DNA of 64,000 nucleotides from JAMLJG01 sp035327585 (GCA_035327585.1 DAOLDD010000009.1:54847-118846), one strand, 5' to 3'; positions 35,858 through 45,006 are shown, numbered from the stretch's first letter. The notes: generated by a model not told the origin, from the letters alone. Made by a program: numbers and translations.

Positions 35858-37102
35858 ATGCCGATGTTCCAATACAGGGTGAAGACGCCGGAGGGCGAGA
35901 TGGTGGACGCCGTGCTCGCCGCCGAGTCGCGCCAGGAGGCGCTTGCGCTCGTGCGCAAGCGCGTGCCCGGAGTGATCCTCCGCATGGAGGAGGAACTTCG
36001 TTCGGTCGGCGCCGGTCATGCGACCACGCTTCCGCCCGCGCGTCGGTTGCGCCTGCGCGGGGGGCGGATCAAGACGACCGATTTGACCACGCTGTTCCGC
36101 CAGATTTCCGTTTCCGTCAATGCCGGCGTATCCTTGCGCGAAGCGCTGGAGGCGATCCTCGAGGATTTGGAACACCAGCGCCTGCGCGTCGTCGTGCAGG
36201 CCATCTGCGACCGATTGCACGAGGGCAGTTCCTTCTCCCTTGCGCTGTCCGAACATCGTTCGATTTTCCCGCCCGTCTGCATCGCCCTCGTCCGCGCGGC
36301 GGAGGAGGCGGGCACGATGGCGGAGACGCTCGACGAGATGGCGACGACGATGGAGAAGAGCGACGCGCTGGCCCGCAAGATCAAGAGCATCATGGCCTAC
36401 CCGATGTTCGTCGCGGGCTTCTTCGGCCTTGTCCTGCTCATCATGACGATTTTCATCCTGCCGCAATTCCAGGAGGTCTTCGACAACTGGAACGCGAAGC
36501 TGCCCACGCTGACGGTGGTCGTATTCGATCTCAACAAGTTCATCATCAAGCACGCCGTCATTGAGCTGGCGATCCTTTCCCTGTTGATCGGCGCCTTCCT
36601 CGTGTGGCGGCGAACGCCGGTCGGGCGCGCGCACCTGGACCGGTTCAAGCTGAACGCGCCGGCCATCGGGCCGGTCGTCATGCAAATCGGCGTGGCGCGG
36701 TTCTGCAAATATTTCGCGATGATGGTGCGCGGCGGCGTGCCGATCGCGGCCGCGATGGAAATCGCCGCGGAGGTCACCGGCAACCAGGTCCTGGAAAAAA
36801 ATCTGCTCGCCGCCCGCGAAGAGATCCTGCTCGGGTCCGACATCGGGTCCGCGCTCGCGCGCCAGGGCGAGATTTTCCCGCGCCTGCTCGTCCGCATGAT
36901 CAGCATCGGCGAATCCTCCGGCCGGCTGCCCGACACGCTCGACAAGGTGGCCGAGACCTACGAGAGCCGCGTGGAGGCCTCCATCGCGATCGCGACGTCG
37001 CTGCTCGAGCCCGTGATCATCGTGTTTTTCGGCGGATTAATCCTGGTCCTGGTGCTTGCGATCTATCTGCCGGTGTTTTCGACGGCATCCAGCGTGCAAT
37101 GA
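35858..37102 (+). CDS. pilC: Inner-membrane platform protein (GspF/PilC family)
   Basis: The 414-residue product has two T2SSF domains (about residues 75-200 and 280-400) and three transmembrane helices. The repeat signature is seen in FRQISVSVNAGVSLREALEA and in FAMMVRGGVPIAAAMEIAA. It links the cytoplasmic ATPase to the growing pseudopilus. It starts 2 bp after the ATPase gene. Confidence 0.94.
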   Translation: MPMFQYRVKTPEGEMVDAVLAAESRQEALALVRKRVPGVILRMEEELRSVGAGHATTLPPARRLRLRGGRIKTTDLTTLFRQISVSVNAGVSLREALEAILEDLEHQRLRVVVQAICDRLHEGSSFSLALSEHRSIFPPVCIALVRAAEEAGTMAETLDEMATTMEKSDALARKIKSIMAYPMFVAGFFGLVLLIMTIFILPQFQEVFDNWNAKLPTLTVVVFDLNKFIIKHAVIELAILSLLIGAFLVWRRTPVGRAHLDRFKLNAPAIGPVVMQIGVARFCKYFAMMVRGGVPIAAAMEIAAEVTGNQVLEKNLLAAREEILLGSDIGSALARQGEIFPRLLVRMISIGESSGRLPDTLDKVAETYESRVEASIAIATSLLEPVIIVFFGGLILVLVLAIYLPVFSTASSVQ

Positions 37103-37160
37103 TCTGACGTGCGTTCCGGATGGTCCGGGCGCGCATAACAAGAAAGGGAAGAGTGAGGAA

Positions 37161-37586
37161 ATGAGAGCGCTACTGACGAAAAAGAACAAGGCCGGCTTTA
37201 CGCTGGTCGAATTGATGGTGGTCGCCATCATCGTGGCCATCCTGGCCGCGGTCGCGATCCCGTTGATGAGCGGCAACCGCCGTCGTGCGGCGGCCACCGA
37301 GGCCGAAGCCGCGTTGGGTACGGCTCGCAGCGCCTTGCGCGCGGTGCTGGCGGAACACGGCAACTACACGGCCAATGGCACGATTGCCGCGGGCGCGATT
37401 GCCGGGAATGTTCCGGGCATCATGGCCGGCGACCTCAACGGCACCTACTGGGCCGATGGCAACTACAGCATCAACTCCATCACGGCGAGCAGCTATGTGC
37501 TTCGCGCGACCGGCGGCACGGGCTTGGTTGCCGGTGTGACGATCGACCTGAACCAGGCGGGTGCCTTCACGCGCACGGGCCTGTGA
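37161..37586 (+). CDS. gspG: Major pseudopilin (GspG/PilA-like)
   Basis: The 141-residue product begins with a prepilin leader (MRALLTKKNKAG) followed by FTLVELMVVAIIVAILAAVA, with Glu at +5. The globular part is small and Gly/Ala/Asn-rich (GDLNGTYWADGNYSINSIT). No GspG calcium-site pattern is clear. The strong AGGGAAGAGTGAGGAA leader suits an abundant subunit. It is the likely main fibre protein of this operon. Confidence 0.88.
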   Translation: MRALLTKKNKAGFTLVELMVVAIIVAILAAVAIPLMSGNRRRAAATEAEAALGTARSALRAVLAEHGNYTANGTIAAGAIAGNVPGIMAGDLNGTYWADGNYSINSITASSYVLRATGGTGLVAGVTIDLNQAGAFTRTGL

Positions 37587-37601
37587 GGTTGACGGAGCGT
37601 C

Positions 37602-38561
37602 ATGGCATCGCCAGTTAATCCGGGTCACGTAGAGGACATCGTCGGGCTGGACTGGTCCGACGGCGAGATCACCGCTGCCCGGGTGGACGTGAGTCCACTC
37701 GGCGCGGTGAGTCTTCTCAACGTGGGTTGGGCGCGGACCGGCGTGGGCGCATCGGACGCCGCGTTGGCGGGCGCCATACGGGAGGTATGGCGCTCGGCGG
37801 GCATGCCATCGCACACGGTCGCGGTGTCGATCCGCAACCGATCCGTGGTGGTGCGTCCGTTCAGCTATCCGTCCTTGCGTTCGGAGGAGTTGCAGGCGGC
37901 GTTGCGCCTGGAGGCGGAGGAGAGCCTGCAACTTCCGCGGGAGGAAATCGCGGTGGACTGGCATCTGAACCACGCCCCGGTGCCCGGCGTGCCGGGCGAG
38001 GGCCAGTCCTACAGCGGCCTGCTGGTCGCCGCGCCACTCAAGGAGGTGGAACACCATCTCAGCATCCTGCGGATGGCCGGCCTGTATCCGGTCGTCATGG
38101 ATCTGGGTGCGACGGCGGTGGGGAACCTGTATCGCACGATGCACCGCGAGCCGAAGGCGTGCGAGGACGCGTGCGTCCTGCACCTGACCCGCCAAAGCGC
38201 GGATATCGTCATGCTGTTTAACGGCGATGGTCTCTATGCGCGAACCCTGCATGCCCGCGGCGAGACGTGGGATGCATCGATTTCGACGCTGGTGGAAGGC
38301 CTGCAGGATGCGTTGAAATATTACGTGTTCAAGCTGCGCGGCCAGCCCGTGCGGCGGCTGGTGGTGACGGGGCATCTGCCCGGCCAATCCGATTTTCTGA
38401 ACGTATTGCAGGCCAAAGCGGATGTCCCCGTCGAGCGCTGGGATCCGCTGGCGCACATCAAACCGGCGGGCGTCCGAGTGCGGTCTCGCCTGGCCGCCGG
38501 CGCGCCGCCGCCGCTGTCGATTTGCATGGGGCTCTCGCTCCGGAGGTACTCCAGTGATTGA
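37602..38561 (+). CDS. pilM: PilM-like actin-fold protein
   Basis: The 319-residue soluble protein has an actin-like N-terminus (VGLDWSDGEITAARV) and a segment typical of PilM (YPSLRSEELQAALRLEAEESL). A C-terminal subdomain has QDALKYYVFKLRGQPVRRLVVTG-type residues. PilM binds PilN and forms the cytoplasmic part of the alignment complex. The gene order with pilN-, pilO- and pilP-like genes supports the call. Confidence 0.82.
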   Translation: MASPVNPGHVEDIVGLDWSDGEITAARVDVSPLGAVSLLNVGWARTGVGASDAALAGAIREVWRSAGMPSHTVAVSIRNRSVVVRPFSYPSLRSEELQAALRLEAEESLQLPREEIAVDWHLNHAPVPGVPGEGQSYSGLLVAAPLKEVEHHLSILRMAGLYPVVMDLGATAVGNLYRTMHREPKACEDACVLHLTRQSADIVMLFNGDGLYARTLHARGETWDASISTLVEGLQDALKYYVFKLRGQPVRRLVVTGHLPGQSDFLNVLQAKADVPVERWDPLAHIKPAGVRVRSRLAAGAPPPLSICMGLSLRRYSSD

Positions 38562-39159
38562 GTACCGCATCAATTTGTTGCGCGGCCGGGTTCCCTCGCC
38601 GGAGATTCGCCGGAAGCGCTACTGGGTCATGCTGGCCTATCTCGCCGTGACCGGCGCGCTGCTGGTGCTTGTGCTGGGCTGGGGCACAAGCCGCTTGTTG
38701 CAGGCCCGCGAATGCCGCGTGCGCAGCGAAGCGCTCGAGGCGCAATTCCGCGCCCTGTATCCGGACGGCGACGGCATCCGCGAATACGCCGCCCTGTTGC
38801 GACGGCAAATGGCGGCGCAACAGGCATCCTTGCAGGCGCTCGATCGCCGGTACGCGACGCGGGTAAGCCCGGCGCCCATGGTGCAGGCGATGGCCTTCTC
38901 CCTGCCGCCCGGCGCGGTGCTGCGTTACTTCTCCGTCGACGGCAAGGACCGGCTCGCGACGTTTGAGATCCTGGTGATCGGTGGCCGTGCTGGAAAGCTC
39001 GGTGGCCCGACGGAGCTTATGGCGCAATGGGAAAAGAACCAGGACATATCGGCCCGCCTACAGAACATCACCTTCCTCGGCAGCCAGGTCGAAGGCGTCA
39101 TGGCGCGCGATGACACCATCTGGCGGTTCCAGGCCGGGATCATCGGGAAAGGGGGCTGA
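38554..39159 (+). CDS. pilN: PilN-like alignment-complex protein
   Basis: The GTG start at 38554, preceded by CGGAGGTACT, overlaps pilM by 8 bp. The 201-residue product starts VIEYRINLLRGRVPSPE, matching the PilN motif (INLLP-like) that binds PilM. One transmembrane helix (AYLAVTGALLVLVLGWGTS) is followed by a periplasmic coiled coil and a small domain. It bridges the cytoplasm and the periplasmic PilO. Confidence 0.78.
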   Translation: MIEYRINLLRGRVPSPEIRRKRYWVMLAYLAVTGALLVLVLGWGTSRLLQARECRVRSEALEAQFRALYPDGDGIREYAALLRRQMAAQQASLQALDRRYATRVSPAPMVQAMAFSLPPGAVLRYFSVDGKDRLATFEILVIGGRAGKLGGPTELMAQWEKNQDISARLQNITFLGSQVEGVMARDDTIWRFQAGIIGKGG

Positions 39160-39160
39160 C

Positions 39161-39685
39161 ATGGATGCCGGGAAATTCTTCCGCTCGCCGGTTTGCTTTT
39201 GGCTGTGGATCGCACTGCCCATCGCGTTGATGGTCCTCGCGACGGTGCCCACCGCCATTCACCTTGACCGCGCGACGCGTGGAATGAACGAGCGGGAGGC
39301 CTTGCTGGATCAACTTCCACTGGACAACCGGCGCGTGCGCACGACCTCCGAGTTGCTCGCCGCAACGACCCCGGTGTCCGCCCGCCACGCGGAGGCGGCG
39401 CAGGAGGCCACCCGTCGTATCGACGAATTCGCGGCGCGCGCGGGGCTGACGATCCGTACGCTCAAGGTTGCGGAAGGTCTGCAACAGGAGGGCGGTTTGC
39501 AGGTGGTGACCTTGCAGGTGCAAGTCCAGGGTTCGCTGCGCGGGATCGTCCAGTGGATGGATGAACTCCAGCGGCCCGGACTGCTGCTCGATTTCTCGGC
39601 CGGGAGTTTGAACGCGAGCAGCATCACGCCGGACGGTCCGGCGACGGGCGATTTTCGCCTCGCGCTTTGCCTGAGGTCCACATGA
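39161..39685 (+). CDS. pilO: PilO-like alignment-complex protein
   Basis: The 174-residue product has one N-terminal transmembrane helix (VCFWLWIALPIALMVLA). A coiled coil (AEAAQEATRRIDEFAARAGL) and a ferredoxin-like end domain (VVTLQVQVQGSLRGIVQWMDEL) follow. Size and topology match PilO/GspM. It lies 1 bp after the pilN-like gene and overlaps the next gene by 4 bp. Confidence 0.72.
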   Translation: MDAGKFFRSPVCFWLWIALPIALMVLATVPTAIHLDRATRGMNEREALLDQLPLDNRRVRTTSELLAATTPVSARHAEAAQEATRRIDEFAARAGLTIRTLKVAEGLQQEGGLQVVTLQVQVQGSLRGIVQWMDELQRPGLLLDFSAGSLNASSITPDGPATGDFRLALCLRST

Positions 39686-40185
39686 GCACAACCGTACCCT
39701 CCGCAGGCGCATCGAAATCCGCCCGGCAGGCGCCGCTACTCGCCGTCGGGCTGGCACTGGCCATCGGCGCGGTGATTTATTCGTGGCGCGCCTCCAATCC
39801 GTCGCCCGCGCATACCGTGCGCACGGATACGAGCACGGTGGCGGACGAGGCGGCTTCGGTGGCCCTTGACGATTTGGCCGCCTCCGTCCGCCAGCATGTG
39901 CAGGACGCGGCCACGCCGCTGGATACGAGCCAGTGGCCCACCCGCGTTGCGCCGCCGCCCGAGCCCGTGCAGAAAGAGGTTGTGATCTCCGCCGAAACGC
40001 GCACGCTGCGGCTAAAGGGCATTGCCCGCCACGGCAGTGATGCGGTGGCCTTCATCGAGGACTCCACGCTGGCGGTCGGCGAGTCCATTGCCGGTCACCG
40101 CGTGCTCGAAATCGGTGATGAACAGGTGGTGCTGGCCAACCCGGATGGGGAACGGGTGACGCTGCGGTTGTACGAAAAACGTTGA
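39682..40185 (+). CDS. PilP/GspC-like bitopic protein
   Basis: The 167-residue product has one transmembrane helix (APLLAVGLALAIGAVIYSW) and a linker. The C-terminal beta domain is homology-region-like: TRTLRLKGIARHGSDAVAFI, then GHRVLEIGDEQVVLANPDGE. This resembles the HR domain of GspC and the PilP beta domain, which contact the secretin. PilP is normally a lipoprotein; here the anchor is a helix, closer to GspC. Confidence 0.72.
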   Translation: MSTTVPSAGASKSARQAPLLAVGLALAIGAVIYSWRASNPSPAHTVRTDTSTVADEAASVALDDLAASVRQHVQDAATPLDTSQWPTRVAPPPEPVQKEVVISAETRTLRLKGIARHGSDAVAFIEDSTLAVGESIAGHRVLEIGDEQVVLANPDGERVTLRLYEKR

Positions 40186-40191
40186 TTGCGC

Positions 40192-40647
40192 ATGAAAAAG
40201 GCGATTCCAGCGAAAGCCGGCACAACGCTGGTGGAAGTGGTCGTGGCCATCCTGCTGCTTTCCATCCTGGCCCTCGCCGGCGCCGCGAGCCTGAGTTGGT
40301 CGCGCAGCACCGTCGCCATTCAGAAGAGCCGTCGCATGGCCGTTGAAATCGCCAGCAGCCGTCTGGAGGAAATCCGCGCCGCGCCTTACACCGCCGTGCG
40401 GCCGGCGCTCAACAATTACACGACCTACTTTCTCAGTCGCACGACCGGGGTCTGGGTGGTGACCGCGGCCGATCCCGGGGAAACCGTCGAGGTCAACGGG
40501 CGCCCGCGCGCGATGCGGACGACCGTGCGCTATATCGACACCGACGGCGGCAGCTCCTCCTACGACGCGCTCCAGGTGTCGGTGCGCGTGGCGTACCACG
40601 GCTCGGCGAACAGCGTGGTCCAGTTCGATTCGGTCAAGGCGCCATGA
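40192..40647 (+). CDS. Minor pseudopilin (GspI-like)
   Basis: The ATG at 40192 gives 151 residues. The leader KKAIPAKAG precedes TTLVEVVVAILLLSILALAG, with Glu at +5 and a first residue Thr instead of the usual Phe. The segment AVEIASSRLEEIRA is typical of GspI/PilV-type minor pseudopilins. It overlaps the next pseudopilin by 4 bp. Confidence 0.8.
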   Translation: MKKAIPAKAGTTLVEVVVAILLLSILALAGAASLSWSRSTVAIQKSRRMAVEIASSRLEEIRAAPYTAVRPALNNYTTYFLSRTTGVWVVTAADPGETVEVNGRPRAMRTTVRYIDTDGGSSSYDALQVSVRVAYHGSANSVVQFDSVKAP

Positions 40648-41102
40648 ACGCAAAATCGACAACGCGGGGATTCACGCTGGTTGAACTCCTCGCCGCGATC
40701 CTGGCCGGGGCGGTCATTGTGCTCGTCGCCGGGGCCATGCTCTGGCATTCCCAGACCGGGTTGCGCCGCCTGACGCAGGTTGTTGATGTGCATCGCGACA
40801 TGCGGGCGGGCATGGACGCCCTCACGCGGATCACGCGGGCGGGAACCGGGTTCACCTTTACGACCGGTTTGGTGTATACCGTGACCTATACGAGCCGTCC
40901 CCCGGCCCGGATTTATGCCTCCACCAGCAATCTATTTTTTATCCCCAACCTCAACGCGCCGACTGTTCAGGAGCGACTGGCGAACGGAACGTTGAAGCAG
41001 TTTAATGTGACGGTGGCGACGAACCAGTCGGTGATTACACTGGTCCTGGAGTCGCCGTTGGAACGGATGAGCAACCGGGTGACGGTGGTGAGGCGAAATT
41101 GA
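40644..41102 (+). CDS. Minor pseudopilin (GspJ/PilW-like)
   Basis: The 152-residue product has the leader MNAKSTTRG before FTLVELLAAILAGAVIVLVA. The following HRDMRAGMDALTRITRAG matches the first helix end of GspJ/PilW. The globular domain is short. With the GspI-like and PilX/GspK-like neighbours it probably forms the initiating tip complex. Confidence 0.8.
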   Translation: MNAKSTTRGFTLVELLAAILAGAVIVLVAGAMLWHSQTGLRRLTQVVDVHRDMRAGMDALTRITRAGTGFTFTTGLVYTVTYTSRPPARIYASTSNLFFIPNLNAPTVQERLANGTLKQFNVTVATNQSVITLVLESPLERMSNRVTVVRRN

Positions 41103-41103
41103 A

Positions 41104-42450
41104 ATGAGGGGCGGATTCCAGCGGCGTGCATCAGGCGACAAGCATCGCGAGGGCGCGGTATTGGGCGTCGTGCTGGTCATGGTGGTCATCATCAGCCTGG
41201 CCGGGGTGAGTCTCATGCGCGTGGCCTCCGCGGATGGCGAGGAGGCGGGCAAGAGCATCGCCAACCGGCGCGCGTTCTGGGCCGCCGAGGCGGGACTGGA
41301 GCGCGCAAAATCGCTCGCACAGAAACGGCGCCGTCCGTTTCCGCTGATCCAGGTTGGCGGCGTGACCATCCTGGGCTCGAACGTGCTGTCGGGCTCCATC
41401 GGCGACGCCACGTTTTCCGTCGACGTGATTGATGACCCCGCCTGGACGAACGCTTCCCAACGCGTTAAGAAATACCTCATCCGCTCGCGCGGCGTCGCTG
41501 GCGGACAAACGCAGGTGGTTTCCGTCCGGACGCAGATCGAATCCTTCGCGAGCTACATGCACGCCTCGAACATCGAACGCCATCCAACGCTGGGGAAAAT
41601 CTATTTTGGGACCGGCGACGTGATTGACGGGCCGGTGTACGTGAATGACGAAATCAACCTGTGGGGTACGCCCGTTTTCAAGCAGATGGTGCGGTCGGCG
41701 TCCAATTCGATCGTGTATGCCGGCGGCGCCACCGATGCATCGTTTGAAGCCGGCTACCAGTTGAACGCGCCCGAGCTTGATTTTTCGGGCCAGTATTCAT
41801 CCGATCACCTCCAATCGATCCGCACCGAGGCGCAAACGGGAGGTCTCTCGCTGACCGGCGCCTCAGCCGGTGATTACATGTTCGACTTCCTGCCGAATGG
41901 AACGGTCCGCTATCGGCGCACGACCGGCGGGCCGACCAATACGACGAGCCTCTCGACGTTGAATGGCGCGATTTACGTGGACGGCAACGTGTGGGTCAAT
42001 GGCACGGTGAACGGCCAGGTCACCCTCGCCGCGCAGCAGTCCATCTATATCACGAACCAGGTCGTCTATGCCTCGGCCAGCGGCTCGAATCTCAACCCGT
42101 GGCATACCAATTTTAATCCGTACGCCGTAACCGACTCGCTGGGGCTGATGGCCTCCAACCAGGTGCAGATCGTCGGGACCAACTCCGTCACGATCCACGG
42201 CGCAATCCTGGTGACGGGCGAGGGCGGTGGATTCAACGCGACGAATTACAACGTGAAAATCAACACGCCAGCGCCCGCGATCAATTTGTATGGAAGCATG
42301 GCTCAATATCGCCGTGGCGTGGTGGGCCAATCCAACGGCAACGGCTTCCGCAAGAACTACAAATACGACGCGCGGTTTAACTTCGACGCGCCACCGATAT
42401 TTCCCTATAGCGCCTACACCTATTGGGATTGGAAACAAGCCGCGAATTGA
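41104..42450 (+). CDS. PilX/GspK-like tip protein
   Basis: The 448-residue product has an N-terminal hydrophobic helix (GAVLGVVLVMVVIISLAGVSL) and the PilX_N signature AFWAAEAGLERAKSLA. A large beta-rich extracytoplasmic domain follows, rich in Asn, Gly and Tyr (TLNGAIYVDGNVWVNGTVNG). It lacks a normal type III prepilin cleavage site, as is common in PilX-like proteins. The size fits GspK, the pseudopilus tip. The repeated GT-rich strands suggest a beta-helix. Confidence 0.75.
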   Translation: MRGGFQRRASGDKHREGAVLGVVLVMVVIISLAGVSLMRVASADGEEAGKSIANRRAFWAAEAGLERAKSLAQKRRRPFPLIQVGGVTILGSNVLSGSIGDATFSVDVIDDPAWTNASQRVKKYLIRSRGVAGGQTQVVSVRTQIESFASYMHASNIERHPTLGKIYFGTGDVIDGPVYVNDEINLWGTPVFKQMVRSASNSIVYAGGATDASFEAGYQLNAPELDFSGQYSSDHLQSIRTEAQTGGLSLTGASAGDYMFDFLPNGTVRYRRTTGGPTNTTSLSTLNGAIYVDGNVWVNGTVNGQVTLAAQQSIYITNQVVYASASGSNLNPWHTNFNPYAVTDSLGLMASNQVQIVGTNSVTIHGAILVTGEGGGFNATNYNVKINTPAPAINLYGSMAQYRRGVVGQSNGNGFRKNYKYDARFNFDAPPIFPYSAYTYWDWKQAAN

Positions 42451-42454
42451 TGTC

Positions 42455-42479
42455 GAGCCGCGCCCGCCGGGCGCGGCTC
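42455..42479. other. GC-rich hairpin between operon genes
   Basis: GAGCCGCGCCC-GCC-GGGCGCGGCTC is a perfect 11-bp stem 5 nt after the PilX-like stop. No T-run follows, so it may trim or stabilise mRNA rather than terminate. Confidence 0.65.
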
Positions 42480-42501
42480 ATGTAACCGAGGAGAACTGAA
42501 G

Positions 42502-42897
42502 ATGAAGAAGAACTACCACGGAATTTGGATGATCGCCGCCTGCCTGTTGGCCGCCTCGTTGTTCACGACGGGGTGTGAATCGACGGAGACGGAAGATGCT
42601 GTGATTGTCATCACGAGCGATATCGACGAATCGAACGAAGTGCAGCTTGGGCAACTCACCTTCACGGCGTCCCTTGATACCTCAGTTACCAATATTGGAG
42701 AATCGCTTGTGCTGCCGCTGGAATGGAGTGTCGCGAAGGCAGGCTTGGGGCGAATTATTTCCACCGGGGGCGCTTCAGCGGTCTACGAAGCAACCGGACT
42801 TGGCGTGCAATCGATCCAAGTACGCGACCAGATCGGTCGAACCGGCGTCAAAGGATTCGTTCAAGTTGAGGTCAAGGAAGACGACGACGAGATTTAG
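42502..42897 (+). CDS. Lipoprotein of unknown function, end of the pilus operon
   Basis: The 131-residue product has a lipoprotein signal (AACLLAASLFTTGC, lipobox TTGC). The mature domain is about 100 residues and beta-rich, with an Ig-like feel (VQLGQLTFTASLDTS, LEWSVAKAGLGRIISTGG, ASAVYEATGLGVQSIQVRD). It ends in the acidic tail KEDDDEI. A GAGGAGAACTG ribosome site precedes it. It may help the secretin like a pilotin, but no pilotin signature is seen. Confidence 0.7.
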   Translation: MKKNYHGIWMIAACLLAASLFTTGCESTETEDAVIVITSDIDESNEVQLGQLTFTASLDTSVTNIGESLVLPLEWSVAKAGLGRIISTGGASAVYEATGLGVQSIQVRDQIGRTGVKGFVQVEVKEDDDEI

Positions 42898-42974
42898 CGA
42901 AAATCTCGAATTCGCTTTTCCCGAGGAGCGGAAATTCGGCAAATGGTCTTGAGCCAGAGTCTCCCCTGCCGGGG

Positions 42975-43418
42975 CTATTCCACGACGAACGCGAGGTTGG
43001 CGCGGTAGATCGCACCGGCTTGGTCCCATTGCAGGTGCGCGCGCCAGAGGCCGGGGGCGAGATCGTTCGCGGGCAGTCTGATGGCGTTCTCTTCACCGGT
43101 GATCACCGGCAGATCCTTGTCCAGCGCGGCGCGGGATGGGCGGTAGAGCTTCACCACCGCGTTGCTCGCCGCGTCGGGCAGGGCGATGTTGAACGCGCGG
43201 GCGCTCGCGTCATAGGCGAACGTGTGCCCGTCCTGGGCGGTTGCGCGCGCAATCTGCTCCATCTGCGCCTGGTAGTTCAGGTCCTGCTCGTAGTAGTCCT
43301 GCATCACCAGGTCCTGCCGGTGGCGCAAGGACCAGACGACGAAACTCGCCATGGCGATGGCGAAACAGCCGATGAAGATGCCGATGGCCCAGGGCCAGGG
43401 ATTGCGCGTGCTTTTCAT
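42975..43418 (-). CDS. ccoH: FixH/CcoH family protein
   Basis: The 147-residue product has one transmembrane helix (AIGIFIGCFAIAMASFVVWSL) and a periplasmic beta domain. The conserved stretch QDYYEQDLNYQAQMEQ is typical of FixH. CcoH assists cbb3 oxidase assembly and contacts CcoN and CcoP. It is the last gene of the cco cluster and is separated from ccoG by a 160-bp spacer holding a repeat. Confidence 0.88.
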   Translation of the reverse strand: MKSTRNPWPWAIGIFIGCFAIAMASFVVWSLRHRQDLVMQDYYEQDLNYQAQMEQIARATAQDGHTFAYDASARAFNIALPDAASNAVVKLYRPSRAALDKDLPVITGEENAIRLPANDLAPGLWRAHLQWDQAGAIYRANLAFVVE

Positions 43419-43466
43419 GGTAACTCTCCCTGACTAGCGTGGTGCGAAAAAATCTGTCCCGTCTTG

Positions 43467-43547
43467 CCCCTCACCCCCGCCCTCTCCCCATGGGAGAGGG
43501 TGTTGGTTCTCTCCCTCTCCCAAGATGGGAGAGGGTTGGGGTGAGGG
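43467..43547. repeat. CCCTCACCC...GGGTGAGGG element, copy 1
   Basis: CCCCTCACCCCCGCCCTCTC and CCCATGGGAGAGGG are followed by a second CTCCC/GGGAG dyad and end in GGGGTGAGGG. The result is a nested palindrome. It resembles a repeat that I know from many bacterial genomes. It lies in the ccoG-ccoH spacer. Confidence 0.85.
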
Positions 43548-43578
43548 TTGGGTTCAATGGGTGGCGCCTTCCGACCAT

Positions 43579-44997
43579 TCATGTCGTGGGGCCGAGCAGG
43601 TTGGTTTTGAGGACGCGGAGGCGTTTGCCGTCTTCGTAGACGCCGATTTCGAGCGGGAGGTTTCCGTTGCGCAGCAGCGCGCGGGGCGCGGAGACGACGA
43701 TGGCGGACTGGGCGAGGCTCTCGCGCGGGGCCTGGAGCGAGCCGCCTGCGATTTGCAGCGTCACGCCGTCCGGCGACTCCAGTCGCAATTCCACGGGGAT
43801 GTCGCGCAGGGTCTTGTTCGCCACTTTCACGAGGTAGAGATTGCCGATCTCGCCCCCGGGCAGCTCCTGGAACAGCGTACCGGGCGCGCGCAGGATCTGG
43901 GTCTCCACGTTGGTGCGGGTGATCAGGATGCCCGCCAGCACGCCGGTCAGCCCCAGCAGGAGCACGGAATAGCCGATGATACGCGGGGTGAGGCGGAAGG
44001 GCAGCCCCTCGGTAATGTTGCGCTGCGAGGCGAATCGAATCAGTCCGCGCGGGAAGGACAGGCGGTCCATCACGTTGTCGCAGGCGTCGATGCAGGCGGT
44101 GCAGTTGACGCATTCCATCTGCGTGCCGTTCCGAATGTCGATGCCGGTGGGGCAAACGTCGACGCACATGCGGCAGTTGATGCAGTCGCCCACGCCGGCC
44201 GCGCGGCGGGCGTCGTAGGGCTGGGTTTTCTGGAAACGCTGCTGGGGCTCGCCGCGCCGGTGGTCGTAGGCGACGACGATCGAATGGTCGTCGAGCAGCA
44301 CCGACTGGAACCGTCCGTAGGGGCAGATAAAGGTGCACGCCTGTTCGCGAAAACGCGCGAAGATGCCGTAAAAAAGCAGGGAAAACCCGATCATCGCACC
44401 GAGGCCCACAAGATGGTTGCGCGGGTCGTCGCTGACGATCCGCCAGAGTTCGTCGACGCCGATGATGTAGGCGAGCAGCAGATTGCCGACGAGAAACAAA
44501 AGGCCAAAGAAGATCGCGTGCTTGGCGCCCTTGCGGAGAATTTTGGAGGCGGTCCACGGGGCCGTGTCCAGCGCGCGCTGCTGGTGGGCGTCGCCCTCGA
44601 TCCAATATTCGATTTTACGGAAGACCATCTCCATGAAGATGGTCTGCGGGCACAGCCAGCCGCACCAGATGCGCCCGAAGACGGCGGTGAACAGGACGAT
44701 CATGATGAACAGCGCGAGCAGGAGCAGCGCGAAGATGTAGAAATCCTGCGGCCAGAACATCTGGCCGAAGAGCGCGAATTTGCGCGCCGGGATGTTCATC
44801 ATCAGGAGCGGGATGCCGTTGATCTTGATGAAGGGGCCCGAGACGAGGATCGCGAGCAGGAGCCAGGTCACCCAGGTGCGCCATCGATAAAAGCGTCCCT
44901 CGGGCTTGCGCGGATAGATCCAAATGCGGTTGCCCTTTTTGTCCGCCGTTGGGATCGCGTCGCGGAAGTCAGTTTCAGGTTCGGGGGTGGGCTTCAT
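43579..44997 (-). CDS. ccoG: cbb3 oxidase accessory protein CcoG (FixG/RdxA)
   Basis: The 472-residue membrane protein has two polyferredoxin-type clusters (CINCRMCVDVCP and ECVNCTACIDACD) near residue 260-300. Five to six transmembrane helices and a C-terminal Ig-like periplasmic domain (FixG_C) are also present. CcoG reduces copper for CuB-site assembly. A further CGWLCPQTIF motif lies near residue 117. It is preceded by a GACGAAT-word hairpin in the 69-bp spacer after ccoP. Confidence 0.95.
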   Translation of the reverse strand: MKPTPEPETDFRDAIPTADKKGNRIWIYPRKPEGRFYRWRTWVTWLLLAILVSGPFIKINGIPLLMMNIPARKFALFGQMFWPQDFYIFALLLLALFIMIVLFTAVFGRIWCGWLCPQTIFMEMVFRKIEYWIEGDAHQQRALDTAPWTASKILRKGAKHAIFFGLLFLVGNLLLAYIIGVDELWRIVSDDPRNHLVGLGAMIGFSLLFYGIFARFREQACTFICPYGRFQSVLLDDHSIVVAYDHRRGEPQQRFQKTQPYDARRAAGVGDCINCRMCVDVCPTGIDIRNGTQMECVNCTACIDACDNVMDRLSFPRGLIRFASQRNITEGLPFRLTPRIIGYSVLLLGLTGVLAGILITRTNVETQILRAPGTLFQELPGGEIGNLYLVKVANKTLRDIPVELRLESPDGVTLQIAGGSLQAPRESLAQSAIVVSAPRALLRNGNLPLEIGVYEDGKRLRVLKTNLLGPTT

Positions 44998-45006
44998 CGT
45001 CCTCGG

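Noticed and set aside
42898..42974. Terminator between the converging pilus operon and ccoH
   Set aside because: Some GAATTC/CGAGG pieces can pair, but no strong stem with a T-run on either strand was found.
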